Source: Sphingobacteriales bacterium
Lineage (GTDB): Bacteria > Bacteroidota > Bacteroidia > Chitinophagales > Chitinophagaceae
Reading direction: 5' to 3'
Assembly (NCBI GenBank): GCA_016185185.1
Contig: JACPOD010000013.1
Coordinates: forward strand, 1 to 64,000
DNA: 64,000 nucleotides
A program made the translations under genes and the position numbers. Of the stretch, positions 49,001-58,189 are shown piece by piece. The notes under the pieces are model-generated. The model did no database searches. It was not told the DNA's origin and worked only from the letters and a program-made list of their open reading frames with translations. How positions within the stretch are numbered: position 1 is the first letter of the stretch; every line of letters begins with the position of its first letter.

Positions 49001-49515
49001 AACATAAATTAAAAGAAACAACAGCGAACAGTGATATTGATAGGATTTACGATTCAGTAGGGGAGATATCAGCAAAAATGAAAGAAGTGATCTGGAGTTT
49101 GAATACAGAGAATGACAGCCTCAGCAGTTTGATTGCCTATTTGCAAAAGCAAGCAAGGCAGATGATGGAACATTATCCCGGCAAGTTTACCATCTCACTC
49201 CCCGAAATAATTCCCGATACAAAAATTAGTGGTGAAGTAAGAAGGCAGGTTTATCTTTCAGTAAAAGAAGCCCTGCATAATATCATCAAACATTCCGGTG
49301 CCAATGATGTGTGGATGGATATTAAATGCAGTGATAAACTGTATATCACCATAGCAGATAATGGTAAAGGCATGGATACAAATGAAGATAGCCCCGGTGG
49401 TAACGGTTTAAAAAATATGCGTAAAAGGATGGAGCAACTCAAGGGGAAATTTTTTATTAAAAATGGCAATGGTGTTACCCTTACATTTGAAATACCCTTT
49501 AATTCAACTTTATGA
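46099..49515 (+). CDS. Two-component propeller sensor histidine kinase (LytS/NarX-type HisKA_3) with lipoprotein-like N-terminus
   Basis: Many NLWIGTDGGGVxKYDGxxF propeller repeats, Y_Y_Y-like segment, TM, RISSEMHDDIGAGLSGVRLLTEM, HATPase DNGKGMD; LFIFSACGK lipobox. Confidence 0.93.
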   Translation: MQISLKLIVPLFIFSACGKLKYTAEETMPGIYDKPISFTLDTIKGYSINPITGDSIKPLINSLGDTIQTGVSLLLKASMADAGKITRPAISKYFIEQEKLAGTNIHPVQGKPQTVAGDTIDFKNNLDIKNVSNVINVTGQIKPLHEPPPVKTLPLRFKDGATTNIQYLQVEQGLSYPFVHSILIDKKGYLWFGLDGNGLCKYDGIRITNYTQKDGLPNNNITSLLEDSSGNLWIGSDGGLCVYDGKNMMLYSKKNGFPGNVVNTLYKDKYGNIWISGNEIGNIRYDGKKFYESVNIAKLPADIAYLFFTDSRGNEWFRTKTGLAKFDGTHFINFPFNKIGINGGIYKIIEDSKGFIWVATDFNGVYKYDGEKFIHYTDREGMSANSIMSLTNDKNGNIWIGTRYNGINKFNGNQFTNYGIAEGLTSNAISQLVEDGKGNIWCGTQGGGVNKLHDEGFKEIVQMGQLGNSRVRPVIKDAQGDLWLGTETGNTFKYDGKNISHYIIDDVIPHYGLRSILADKKNNLWFGYTDDGGLFKYDGKQFLHYTAASGLQAGRIMSIAEDRNGVIWLGAFNGGINKLEGNTFSYYSEKEKLSSKNIFSILQDKKGNLWFGTDGGGVIKYDGEKFITYSGREGFFGKAVTEITEDEEGNLWMATLGAGVCKFDGKSFTYYTQKQGLSYNDVWSLKEDSAGQFWAGTDKGLSVLIPQKDSLHQTKNNYSLYSFGLQDGLKATDFNLHSVCIDNNNRIWWGTSKALITRDLNTPYIASSPQTLTLQHIDINGKFYDFKSITDSNNKKISFTDVKPFTNYPQNLVLHYNQNHITFYFSAIDWAAPDKIKYSYRLVGLDDKWSNPSEEPQADYRNLGYGNYELQLKAIGQSQVWTEPFIYSFTITPAWWQTLWFKILVVLLSMVLALFISWQVYLARLRKQKVQLEKQLAVQMERQRISSEMHDDIGAGLSGVRLLTEMTKHKLKETTANSDIDRIYDSVGEISAKMKEVIWSLNTENDSLSSLIAYLQKQARQMMEHYPGKFTISLPEIIPDTKISGEVRRQVYLSVKEALHNIIKHSGANDVWMDIKCSDKLYITIADNGKGMDTNEDSPGGNGLKNMRKRMEQLKGKFFIKNGNGVTLTFEIPFNSTL

Positions 49516-50135
49516 TTACAATTGCTATTATTGAAGATAATGAACAGTTTCGCCGGAGCCTGGAAGCCATCATCGGCACACAAAACGATTTTGTTCTTGC
49601 TGCTACTTTCGACAGTGCAGAAAAAGCATTGCCTGCATTATTACAAAACCCTCCTGATATTGTTATATCGGATATTAGTTTGCCCGGCATCAAAGGAACA
49701 GCACTGATTGTACAGCTTAAGGATAAATTGCCGCAAACACAGTTTATGGTGTGCAGCATACACGATGATAACGATACCATTTTTGAAGCGTTGAAATGCG
49801 GCGCATCCGGATATATATTAAAGGATCCTGTTACAGCAGATGAAATTATTAAAGCCATCAGGGATTTATACAATGGCGGCTCGCCCATGAGTCCGTATAT
49901 AGCAAGGAAAGTGATTACCACATTTCAAAAACCGGTGATGAATGAAGAAGGTTTTTTATTAAGTACAAGGGAAAAAGAAGTGCTGGAATTATTATCAAAA
50001 GGATTGATGTATAAAGAAATTGGCGAAAAACTTGGCATTACTCATGAAACAGTTAAAAAACATCTGAAAAATATTTATCAAAAACTCCATGTGCAAAATA
50101 AGATTGAAGCACTAAACAAATTTAAACTGCTGTAA
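49512..50135 (+). CDS. NarL/LuxR-family response regulator
   Basis: REC (IIEDNEQFRRSLEAI, ISDISLPGIKGTAL) and LuxR HTH (STREKEVLELLSKGLMYKEIGEKLGITHETVKKHLKNIYQKL). Confidence 0.95.
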   Translation: MITIAIIEDNEQFRRSLEAIIGTQNDFVLAATFDSAEKALPALLQNPPDIVISDISLPGIKGTALIVQLKDKLPQTQFMVCSIHDDNDTIFEALKCGASGYILKDPVTADEIIKAIRDLYNGGSPMSPYIARKVITTFQKPVMNEEGFLLSTREKEVLELLSKGLMYKEIGEKLGITHETVKKHLKNIYQKLHVQNKIEALNKFKLL

Positions 50136-50284
50136 AGTTGAATTAATTTTGAGCAAACTATAAACCTCACAGGTCTGTTAAAGCTCTTAAACTTATTCGG
50201 CCACTCTGACAAGACCTGTTAGGTTTTTATGTTACAGAATAAAGTTGAAATACTAAACAAGTTCTGCATAATGTAATCCTGTGT

Positions 50285-50302
50285 ATTCCCCGAAAGGGGA
50301 AT
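50285..50302. repeat. Palindrome ATTCCCC-GAAA-GGGGAAT, copy 1
   Basis: Near-identical copy at 50562..50579. Confidence 0.75.
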
Positions 50303-50360
50303 TGTTAGTTTCATTTGCTCCCCGCATTTTTACATCTTCATTTATTATACCCGTTACTTA

Positions 50361-50558
50361 ATGAAAGAATCTATTTATTTACTCACGGAACGGGAGAAGG
50401 AAGTAATGCAATTACTGGCTGCAGGCCTGACCTATGAAAAGATAGCCCTTCAACTGGAAGTGAGTCATCAAACCGTTAAAATGCATCTTAAGAATATTTA
50501 CCGTAAGCTTGAAGTGGGAAATAAAATTGAAGCGCTGCAAAAAGTAAAACTGATCTGA
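50361..50558 (+). CDS. Solo LuxR-type HTH protein, 65 aa
   Basis: LTEREKEVMQLLAAGLTYEKIALQLEVSHQTVKMHLKNIYRKLEVGNKIEALQKVKLI; homologous to the C-terminus of the preceding regulator, no receiver domain. Confidence 0.85.
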   Translation: MKESIYLLTEREKEVMQLLAAGLTYEKIALQLEVSHQTVKMHLKNIYRKLEVGNKIEALQKVKLI

Positions 50559-50561
50559 TGC

Positions 50562-50579
50562 ATTCCCCGAACGGGGAAT
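50562..50579. repeat. Palindrome ATTCCCC-GAAC-GGGGAAT, copy 2
   Basis: Pairs with copy 1; immediately after the solo HTH stop codon. Confidence 0.75.
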
Positions 50580-50752
50580 TGTGCAGGTTAATATTTTACT
50601 TCATTTTTATAGTTGATTCAGAAAAGGGTGTTTTCCCCTTTCATTTTCCCGCCATTTTCCTGTTGAATTCCGGCTCACTTATGGATTACTTGCACCAGTA
50701 TTTTTTTATACCTCTAAGCCACCGGCATATTCATCATTCCAAAACCTCTTTT

Positions 50753-53700
50753 ATGAGAAAAGCAATTTTACTCTCTTTATTAGTTTTTAGCAGTGCCGTT
50801 TCATTTACGCAAACCAGTTATTATGTAAATGATAATAGTTCAACCGGCGATGTATTTACTTCCGGGACAGGGAGTAACAGCAATTCCGGAACTGTATCTG
50901 CACCCTTTGCAACATTGCAATATGCGATCACACAATCTTCAGCAGGCGATATCATATATGTGGATGCTGGAACATATACAGGACAAGTTACTATTGATAA
51001 AGGCCTTACCATCATTGGTGCAGGGCAGTCACTTACTTTTATTACAAACACTTCTCAGCTTGTTGCCCCTCCAGGACCTTTTGCGGAGTATGCATTAATT
51101 CAAACAACACAGGGAATAGGTGATGTTAATATACGAGATATAACTGCGACCAATGGTACCATTGGCGATGGACATACCATTATGATACAAAGTGGTGGAA
51201 GTGTTAAAAATTGTAGACTTTTAAATGGTGGGCAGGGAATTTTCTTCCGCATACCTGATGCAACTGTAAAAACATGTTTAAGCGAAAACAATACTATTGA
51301 ACCCACCGGTATTGGTATTAATTGCCAGGGCAGTGGGTTAACAGCAACTATAAAAAACAATACTATCAGTAAAGCTTCCTCTTTTTATTCAGGAATTTTT
51401 GCCGGGTTAGATTTTGGTCCTTTACCAAAACTCACGATTCAAAATAATATCATCAATAATTATTTTGGTGATGGAATGCTTGTAGCCAGCTTTAATGGTA
51501 CTTACACATCAAACAGCATAACAGGTACTGGTACTTTTGCCATCAACAGAAATGGCAATGGAGGTAATACACCAATAGCCACCTGTAACTGGTTTGGTAG
51601 TTCTAATGCCGGTACCGTTGCTTCCAAAATAAGCGGTACCGTTCTTTATTCGCCTTTTCTTACTAGCGGAACTGATAATAGCAGCGATCTTGGTTTCCAG
51701 CCTGCTGCTGCATGCGGGACCGGAAATACCTATTATGTGAATGATAACAGTACAACGGGCGATGTATTTACAAATACAGCAGGTAATGATGCTAATGCAG
51801 GGACAGCAACTGCGCCTTTTGCCACCATTCAGTATGCAGTAAATATAGCAGCAGCCAATGATATTATTTATGTTGATGCAGGTACGTATACAGAACAGGT
51901 GACAATTACAAAGGGGTTAACAATTATAGGAGCAGGGCAAAACGCAACGTCAATTCTTAAGCCAGCAGTAACAGTAGCACCTCCGGGTTCCTTTCCAGAG
52001 CAGGGTGTTATTCAAACAGCACAAAATATAGGTGATGTAAATATTAAAGATGTATCGGTAACTGGCGATTATAATGTGGGAGTTACACCCATCATCATTC
52101 AAAGCAGCGGCAGTGTAAGAAATTGTAAACTGCAAAGTGGTAACCAGGGATTATTTGTGCGAATTGATGCTGCAATAAATCCCGGGGCTAAAACATTTTC
52201 TATTGAAGGAAATACAATTCAGGCTGAATATATTGCTGTGAATGTTGAGGGTACCAGTTTGCATGCAATTCTTTCTAATAATACATTGGCTGCTTCAAAT
52301 GCCGGTTTCTCAGTAGGTATTTTTGCCGGAATGGATTTTGGAATCCTTAATCGTATCACAGCGACTAATAATTTATTCAGTAACTATCTTTCTTCAGGCA
52401 TATGGGTTAATGCCAATAATGCAAGCATTACACAAAATGCGTTTGTTGGAACAGGGGCATCTGCAATTAACCGAACCGGAGGCGCTAATGTTACGGCAAA
52501 CTGTAACTGGTATGGTACTGCCAATGCTTCATCTATTGTAAACAAAGTAAATACAGGGGTTAATTATTATCCGTGGTATATTGATGGTACTGATGCAAGC
52601 AGCCAGGCAGGGTTTCAACATTATGGTGAATTATGCGGTGCCGGTTCCAATGTTTATTATGTAAATGATGGCAGCACAACCGGTGACTTATTTACAACAA
52701 CCATTGGTAATGATGCCAATGCAGGCACCTCGCCTGCGTCTCCTTTAGCAACAGTAAATGCAGCACTAACATTAGCATCACCCGGTGCTGCTATATATGT
52801 AGATGCCGGAACCTATTCACAGAATATTACTATTGGTAAACAGGTTCAGATTATTGGAACGAATTATAATGTATCCCCTAATAGCGCATCTGACCCGTTA
52901 CTGCTCAATCCTGTTCGTAATGCGGAATCAATCATAGATGCCTCAACATGGACCATAGGTGCTGATGGAATAAGTATGACAGGGTTAACATTTACTCCAA
53001 CGGGTAATGCAGTTATACTTAACAACGCTGCTTTTGGAAGTATTACAATCAACAGAAACAGGGTGAGGATAAACAGCATATTCCCGGCATTCTTTTTCTT
53101 AGGATCTGGTACAGGTACAAGTGTTTCCGGAAATGTTAACTGGGGTTTGACGATTTCAGAAAACAGGTTTGAAAAAGAAGATGCTTCTTCAGGAAACTCA
53201 ATAAGGGTAAACCGTTTTGGCAGCGTAAATATTTACAATAATTCATTTGTTGTAACGGGTTCAACGGTGCGGACACAAAACAGTTTAGCAATTGGCAATA
53301 ATGGTGTTGTTCCATATTTATTTATAAATAATAACACGTTTGACAGGGCGGCAACAGCGATAAACACAAACAGCTTGGGTTACACGACTGTTAATAACAA
53401 CAAGTTCATTAATACCTCTACTGCTTTTTTAGGAAATAATTTATTTGCTGAATCATCCGATGTTTCATTCCTCAATAATACACTTGATGGTAGTGCTGGT
53501 ATTTTCCCATTTGTACAATACACACGACAGGCAGGCGATGCTACAGGAGCTTCTTCTTCTTTTACAGCAGAAGGCAACACGATTACAGGAACTGCTGTTG
53601 CAGGCACTACAACCTTGTTGGGGAGCATGAATTTAATTTTTGCAAACAGCGTTTTAAATCAGTCATTAACCGTACGGAATAATAAAATTACTTACAACGG

Positions 53701-54073
53701 GAATCTCGCTACTATAGAAGGTCAGTTCATCCGGCCAATAATGATGCGGGGTAATTTAAAAAATACCGTTGTTGAGAAAAATGAAATTACTTTAAATGGC
53801 AGTAACCTGCAACCAGGGAACCCTGCAAATCTTTTACCGGTGTGCCCTGCTATTACTTTATATACTGAGAATGGTAATGCTGCGTTTTTACAACCGGGTT
53901 CTGTTATTAATGTCCTTAATAATAAAGTGTCCGGGTTCAAACATTCCTTTATTGCATTTGACCCTGGCACAGGTAATGATGCTTACACAGGATTTGGAAA
54001 TATTCCTGCCGGTGTTACAGTAAACGTTAACAACAATAGTTTTACAGTCGATTCATGTACCAAATGTTTGTAA
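50753..54073 (+). CDS. N-terminal part of giant secreted beta-helix adhesin-like protein
   Basis: MRKAILLSLLVFSSAVSFTQ signal peptide; repeated units starting YYVNDxSTTGDxFTxxxGNDANAGT...IYVDAGTY; ORF ends at an apparent frameshift. Confidence 0.85.
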   Translation: MRKAILLSLLVFSSAVSFTQTSYYVNDNSSTGDVFTSGTGSNSNSGTVSAPFATLQYAITQSSAGDIIYVDAGTYTGQVTIDKGLTIIGAGQSLTFITNTSQLVAPPGPFAEYALIQTTQGIGDVNIRDITATNGTIGDGHTIMIQSGGSVKNCRLLNGGQGIFFRIPDATVKTCLSENNTIEPTGIGINCQGSGLTATIKNNTISKASSFYSGIFAGLDFGPLPKLTIQNNIINNYFGDGMLVASFNGTYTSNSITGTGTFAINRNGNGGNTPIATCNWFGSSNAGTVASKISGTVLYSPFLTSGTDNSSDLGFQPAAACGTGNTYYVNDNSTTGDVFTNTAGNDANAGTATAPFATIQYAVNIAAANDIIYVDAGTYTEQVTITKGLTIIGAGQNATSILKPAVTVAPPGSFPEQGVIQTAQNIGDVNIKDVSVTGDYNVGVTPIIIQSSGSVRNCKLQSGNQGLFVRIDAAINPGAKTFSIEGNTIQAEYIAVNVEGTSLHAILSNNTLAASNAGFSVGIFAGMDFGILNRITATNNLFSNYLSSGIWVNANNASITQNAFVGTGASAINRTGGANVTANCNWYGTANASSIVNKVNTGVNYYPWYIDGTDASSQAGFQHYGELCGAGSNVYYVNDGSTTGDLFTTTIGNDANAGTSPASPLATVNAALTLASPGAAIYVDAGTYSQNITIGKQVQIIGTNYNVSPNSASDPLLLNPVRNAESIIDASTWTIGADGISMTGLTFTPTGNAVILNNAAFGSITINRNRVRINSIFPAFFFLGSGTGTSVSGNVNWGLTISENRFEKEDASSGNSIRVNRFGSVNIYNNSFVVTGSTVRTQNSLAIGNNGVVPYLFINNNTFDRAATAINTNSLGYTTVNNNKFINTSTAFLGNNLFAESSDVSFLNNTLDGSAGIFPFVQYTRQAGDATGASSSFTAEGNTITGTAVAGTTTLLGSMNLIFANSVLNQSLTVRNNKITYNGNLATIEGQFIRPIMMRGNLKNTVVEKNEITLNGSNLQPGNPANLLPVCPAITLYTENGNAAFLQPGSVINVLNNKVSGFKHSFIAFDPGTGNDAYTGFGNIPAGVTVNVNNNSFTVDSCTKCL

Positions 54074-54122
54074 CGGAAGGCAGAATAAATTTTATGTAAA
54101 CGATGCATTACAAACAGGTGAT

Positions 54123-57100
54123 GTGTTTACAACGGCAGTTGGTAATGATGCTAATAGTGGTGTACCATCAGCACCATTATTAACTCTTACAGCTGCATAC
54201 AATAAGGCACAGGCTGGTGATACCATTTATGTGGATGCAGGATTCTACCAAACTAGTATTGATATTACACTCAACAAATCAATTACAATTCTCGGTACCA
54301 ATTATCAAATCAGTCCTAAAGATCCTTCCAATTCATTACAGTTAAACTCTGCGAGGCTTCCTGAATCTATTGTGGTAAATCACAGTTTTATTATTGCAGC
54401 AAATGATATTCGTATCAAAGGTTTTTATTTTGATCCAGCAAGTAAAACTCAGATTCAACAAACGGTAACAACGAATGATTTTGACAATATTGAAATTGAG
54501 AAGAACGTATTTTCCATCGTATCAAATATTACAAGTATCAACATCACAGGCAAACAGATAACCCCATTGGTAACAGTTAATTATTCAATCAATGACAATC
54601 GGTTTGTAAAAGAATTTGGAACAGGTGGTACCACTATTTCAATAAATGCGATTGATGCGGTGCAGATCAATAATAATGTGTTTACAACCAATAATCTTTA
54701 TTTTAATAATGCAAGGATTCAAACAGGTATTGTTGTTGGTGGGTTAACCGGAGATATAGTTATCTCCAATAACAGTGCCTACCAACAAAACTTTTTCATT
54801 AACGGCATATCAGCGAAAAAAACAACTATTTCGTTTAATAGTGCGGATGAATGTAACAGATTTGCTTTTTCCAGTAGCGGAAATGTGAATCCGAACGAGC
54901 TGGAAATTACAGATAATATTATAACCAATCCAAGAAGTACCGGTGGCCCTGTAATTAGTTATGTAAGGAGTAATGGAATAAATTTAAGCTCTCCCAATAT
55001 TGCTCGTATCGAACGAAATACTATTACACTGAATGCAACAGGTTTAACTAATGTAGCTCAGGCTTTAATTGCTCCAACACTCGACGCAGCTTCTGCTAAT
55101 ACACAAGTATTCATCAGAAATAATAAATTGTCCATTACCGGCGACTTTAGTTCTCTTAGTTCACCATCTGCTTATGTTTCCGCTATACGCTACTTAACAA
55201 ACAGCAGATATACATTAGTTGAAAGAAATGAAATGGAGTTCAGTGCTACTAACTATGGAGCTTCAAACAAGTTTGGTATTGGTATCCTGCACTCAGGCCT
55301 GCAACCGGATGCAAGTTTTAATTTCCTCAATAATAAATTTTCAGGTTTCCCCACTTCAATAGGGATCCAAAACCAGGCAACCGGTAACTATGGTGAACTA
55401 CCCATTGGCCTTACCTTCAGCATTAATAACAATAGTTTTACCAGTGATGGTATGAGTATTAATAATGGTGTATCAGGACAATCAGCCCTGGCCAATTGTA
55501 ACTGGTACGGCTCAGCTTCGGCACAAAACTTTATCAATAAACTTTCCTTATCAACTGTAGATATTGTTCCATGGTTAACAAATGGTACAGATAATGATGT
55601 GGCTACAGGATTCCAACCAGTGCCTGGTTCATGCGATGGTTATCCAACATTAATAGTATTGGATAGCTACACCAATGTAAACTGTAATGGTGCGGCAAGC
55701 GGAACAATTAACATTACCACCTCCTATGGTAAAGCACCATTCACTTATACATGGACAAAAGACGGTGATGCCAATTTTGTTTCGCATGAGGAAGACCCAA
55801 CCGGGCTTACGGCAGGTGTGTATCATTTAACCATTGTGGATGGTAATGGATCCAACATTTATATAACAGATCCGGAAGCAGATGGCCCCGGAACAATTGA
55901 TGTTACCATTACCGAACCATCATTACTTACCGCATCAGCAACCGGAACAAATAATCTCTGCAATGGAAATACAGCAGGTACAGCAACAGTAACCCCTGCA
56001 GGAATATATTCAGTAACGGTTACCGATGCAAATGGATGTACAGCTTCATCATCTTATGAAGTAACACAACCTTCATTATTAACAGCCAATGCAAGCGGTT
56101 CTGATGTAAGTTGTTTTGGAGGAAGTAATGGAACAGCCACTGTACTTGCCGGTGGAGGAATAACAGTGTACAGTTATTTATGGAGCAATGGGGCAACCAC
56201 TTCATCCATCAGTAATTTATCAGCAGGAATATATTCAGTAACGGTTACCGATGCGAATGGATGTACAGCTTCATCATCGTATGAGGTAACCGAACCTGCA
56301 CAACTGACCGCTTCAGCCGGTGGAACAAATGTGAGTTGCTTTAACAACAGCAATGGAACTGCATCAGTAAATGCAGTTGGTGGTACGGCTCCTTATTCTT
56401 ATTCATGGAGCAATGGAAGCAGTTCGCAAAACATCAGCAACCTTGCAGCAGGTGTATATACAGTTACCGTTAAAGATGCCAATGGTTGTATGGCAACTTC
56501 ATCTTACGAAGTAACACAACCAGCTTTACCACTTACTGCCAATGCCAGCGGAACAAATGTGAGTTGTTTTAATGGAACCAATGGTACGGCTTCCGTAACT
56601 GTAACCGGCGGAACTGTTCCTTATACATATTCATGGAGCAATGGAAGCAGTTCGCAAAACATCAGCAATCTTGCAGCCGGAACTTATACTGTAACTGTTA
56701 CAGATGCTAATGGTTGTACTGCCACATCAAATACAAGCATTACACAACCATCTGCCATTGTCATTACAATTGGAACTATTACCAATACCTGTTCCGGGGC
56801 AGGCAACGGTTCTATATCTTCCAGTGCAACCGGCGGTACCGGCATACTTACTTACAACTGGACAGGGCCAAATGGATTTTCCAAAGCCAGTAAAAACATC
56901 AGTAACCTTGTGGCCGGTGTTTATAAGTTAACTGTAACAGATGCAAATAACTGTACAGTTACAGCACAGGCAACAGTAAATGCTTTGCCTGCAATTACTG
57001 CCTCATCTGTTGTGACCGATATTACCTGTTACAATACTTCTACCGGTGCCATCAATCTTACACCGGGCGGTGGTACAGGTGTATTTAGTTTTAGCTGGAC

Positions 57101-58118
57101 AGGTCCTAATGGATTTAAAGCATCCACTGAAGATATTAGCAATGTAAAAGCCGGTGCCTACTCTGTTACTATTACCGATGCGGCTGGATGTACCGCTGTG
57201 TATTCATATCCTGTTGGCACACCTTCAGCCGCAGTAAGTTTAAGTGTGCAGAAAACCGATGCTGTTTGCAGTAGCGGTGGTTCACTCACTATAACAGGCA
57301 ATGGCGGCCGTACGCCTTACACGTACAGTATTAACGGTACGGTGTTCCAGTCGTCCAATGTATTCAGCAATCTGGCAGCCGGAACTTATAATGCCATCAC
57401 GATAAAAGATAACAGTGGATGTACCGTAGTAGCTGCAGTTATTACCATTGTTAACAGCGACAGTTATGAAATTTACAGCAACGAAAAACAAAATGTAAGT
57501 AACCTCAATACTACTATTGCCTTTAACCAGGCAATAGCCGCAAGGATTTCTCCCACTGCTACTGATAAAGACTGGTATAATATTAAAACCGGTGCAGTGC
57601 CGGGAACTGTAACGGTGTCACTAACACATCCGTCTGTAGCCTATACATTCGGCCTGTATGATAATAAGGGTAAAATTGTTGGAGTAAGTTCGTCCACTGC
57701 CACTACTAAAACATACAACGCACTTTTACCGAACGCTGTTTATTCAATACAAATAAGCGGTACTGTTGCTTCAGCAAGCTGTTATACATTGTTGGTTACT
57801 TCTACCGCTGTGCCGGTAGCTGCAAGAGTAATGAGTCAAAATCTGCAGCCGGTAATCACTACTGATAAACTGGCGGCAATGGTATATCCCAATCCGCACC
57901 ATGGTTCATTTGGAATAAGAATTGAAGCATCGCAAAGCGGAACAGCAACAGTGGAAATAATCAATATTACTGGTCAGCGTATTGAATTAAGAAAAGTAGC
58001 AATTATAAAAGGAAGTAATAATGTAGTTCGCTTTAGTAATATGCGCCAGTCTGCTTTAATTTATAAAGTAACAATGGGCGATGAAGTGAAAACAGGAAAG
58101 ATAATAAGTGCAAATTAA
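54123..58118 (+). CDS. C-terminal part of the same protein: fourth beta-helix unit, about 8 SprB-like repeats, T9SS type A sorting domain
   Basis: In-frame NGRQNKFYVNDALQTGDVFTTAVGN begins upstream of the ATG; repeats GTNVSCFNGTNGTASVTVTGGTVPYTYSWSNGSS...GTYTVTVTDANGCTA; C-terminal VYPNPHHGSFGIRIEAS...GKIISAN. Confidence 0.85.
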   Translation: MFTTAVGNDANSGVPSAPLLTLTAAYNKAQAGDTIYVDAGFYQTSIDITLNKSITILGTNYQISPKDPSNSLQLNSARLPESIVVNHSFIIAANDIRIKGFYFDPASKTQIQQTVTTNDFDNIEIEKNVFSIVSNITSINITGKQITPLVTVNYSINDNRFVKEFGTGGTTISINAIDAVQINNNVFTTNNLYFNNARIQTGIVVGGLTGDIVISNNSAYQQNFFINGISAKKTTISFNSADECNRFAFSSSGNVNPNELEITDNIITNPRSTGGPVISYVRSNGINLSSPNIARIERNTITLNATGLTNVAQALIAPTLDAASANTQVFIRNNKLSITGDFSSLSSPSAYVSAIRYLTNSRYTLVERNEMEFSATNYGASNKFGIGILHSGLQPDASFNFLNNKFSGFPTSIGIQNQATGNYGELPIGLTFSINNNSFTSDGMSINNGVSGQSALANCNWYGSASAQNFINKLSLSTVDIVPWLTNGTDNDVATGFQPVPGSCDGYPTLIVLDSYTNVNCNGAASGTINITTSYGKAPFTYTWTKDGDANFVSHEEDPTGLTAGVYHLTIVDGNGSNIYITDPEADGPGTIDVTITEPSLLTASATGTNNLCNGNTAGTATVTPAGIYSVTVTDANGCTASSSYEVTQPSLLTANASGSDVSCFGGSNGTATVLAGGGITVYSYLWSNGATTSSISNLSAGIYSVTVTDANGCTASSSYEVTEPAQLTASAGGTNVSCFNNSNGTASVNAVGGTAPYSYSWSNGSSSQNISNLAAGVYTVTVKDANGCMATSSYEVTQPALPLTANASGTNVSCFNGTNGTASVTVTGGTVPYTYSWSNGSSSQNISNLAAGTYTVTVTDANGCTATSNTSITQPSAIVITIGTITNTCSGAGNGSISSSATGGTGILTYNWTGPNGFSKASKNISNLVAGVYKLTVTDANNCTVTAQATVNALPAITASSVVTDITCYNTSTGAINLTPGGGTGVFSFSWTGPNGFKASTEDISNVKAGAYSVTITDAAGCTAVYSYPVGTPSAAVSLSVQKTDAVCSSGGSLTITGNGGRTPYTYSINGTVFQSSNVFSNLAAGTYNAITIKDNSGCTVVAAVITIVNSDSYEIYSNEKQNVSNLNTTIAFNQAIAARISPTATDKDWYNIKTGAVPGTVTVSLTHPSVAYTFGLYDNKGKIVGVSSSTATTKTYNALLPNAVYSIQISGTVASASCYTLLVTSTAVPVAARVMSQNLQPVITTDKLAAMVYPNPHHGSFGIRIEASQSGTATVEIINITGQRIELRKVAIIKGSNNVVRFSNMRQSALIYKVTMGDEVKTGKIISAN

Positions 58119-58189
58119 TAACCATTAACTATCCTCTATGCAAAAGGCGCAGTTTAATTACTGTGCCTTTTTTTTGAAAGTATCAGGTA

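Noticed and set aside
50162-50229. Inverted repeat AAACCTCACAGGTCT ... AGACCTGTTAGGTTTTT after the NarL gene
   Set aside because: Explained as an ordinary terminator or a common Bacteroidetes ACCTGT-type dispersed repeat; not pursued as novel.
55900-57450. Regularly spaced repeats that could be mistaken for a CRISPR array
   Set aside because: They are protein-coding SprB-like repeats of about 225 bp in frame; no short direct repeats with unique spacers or cas genes.
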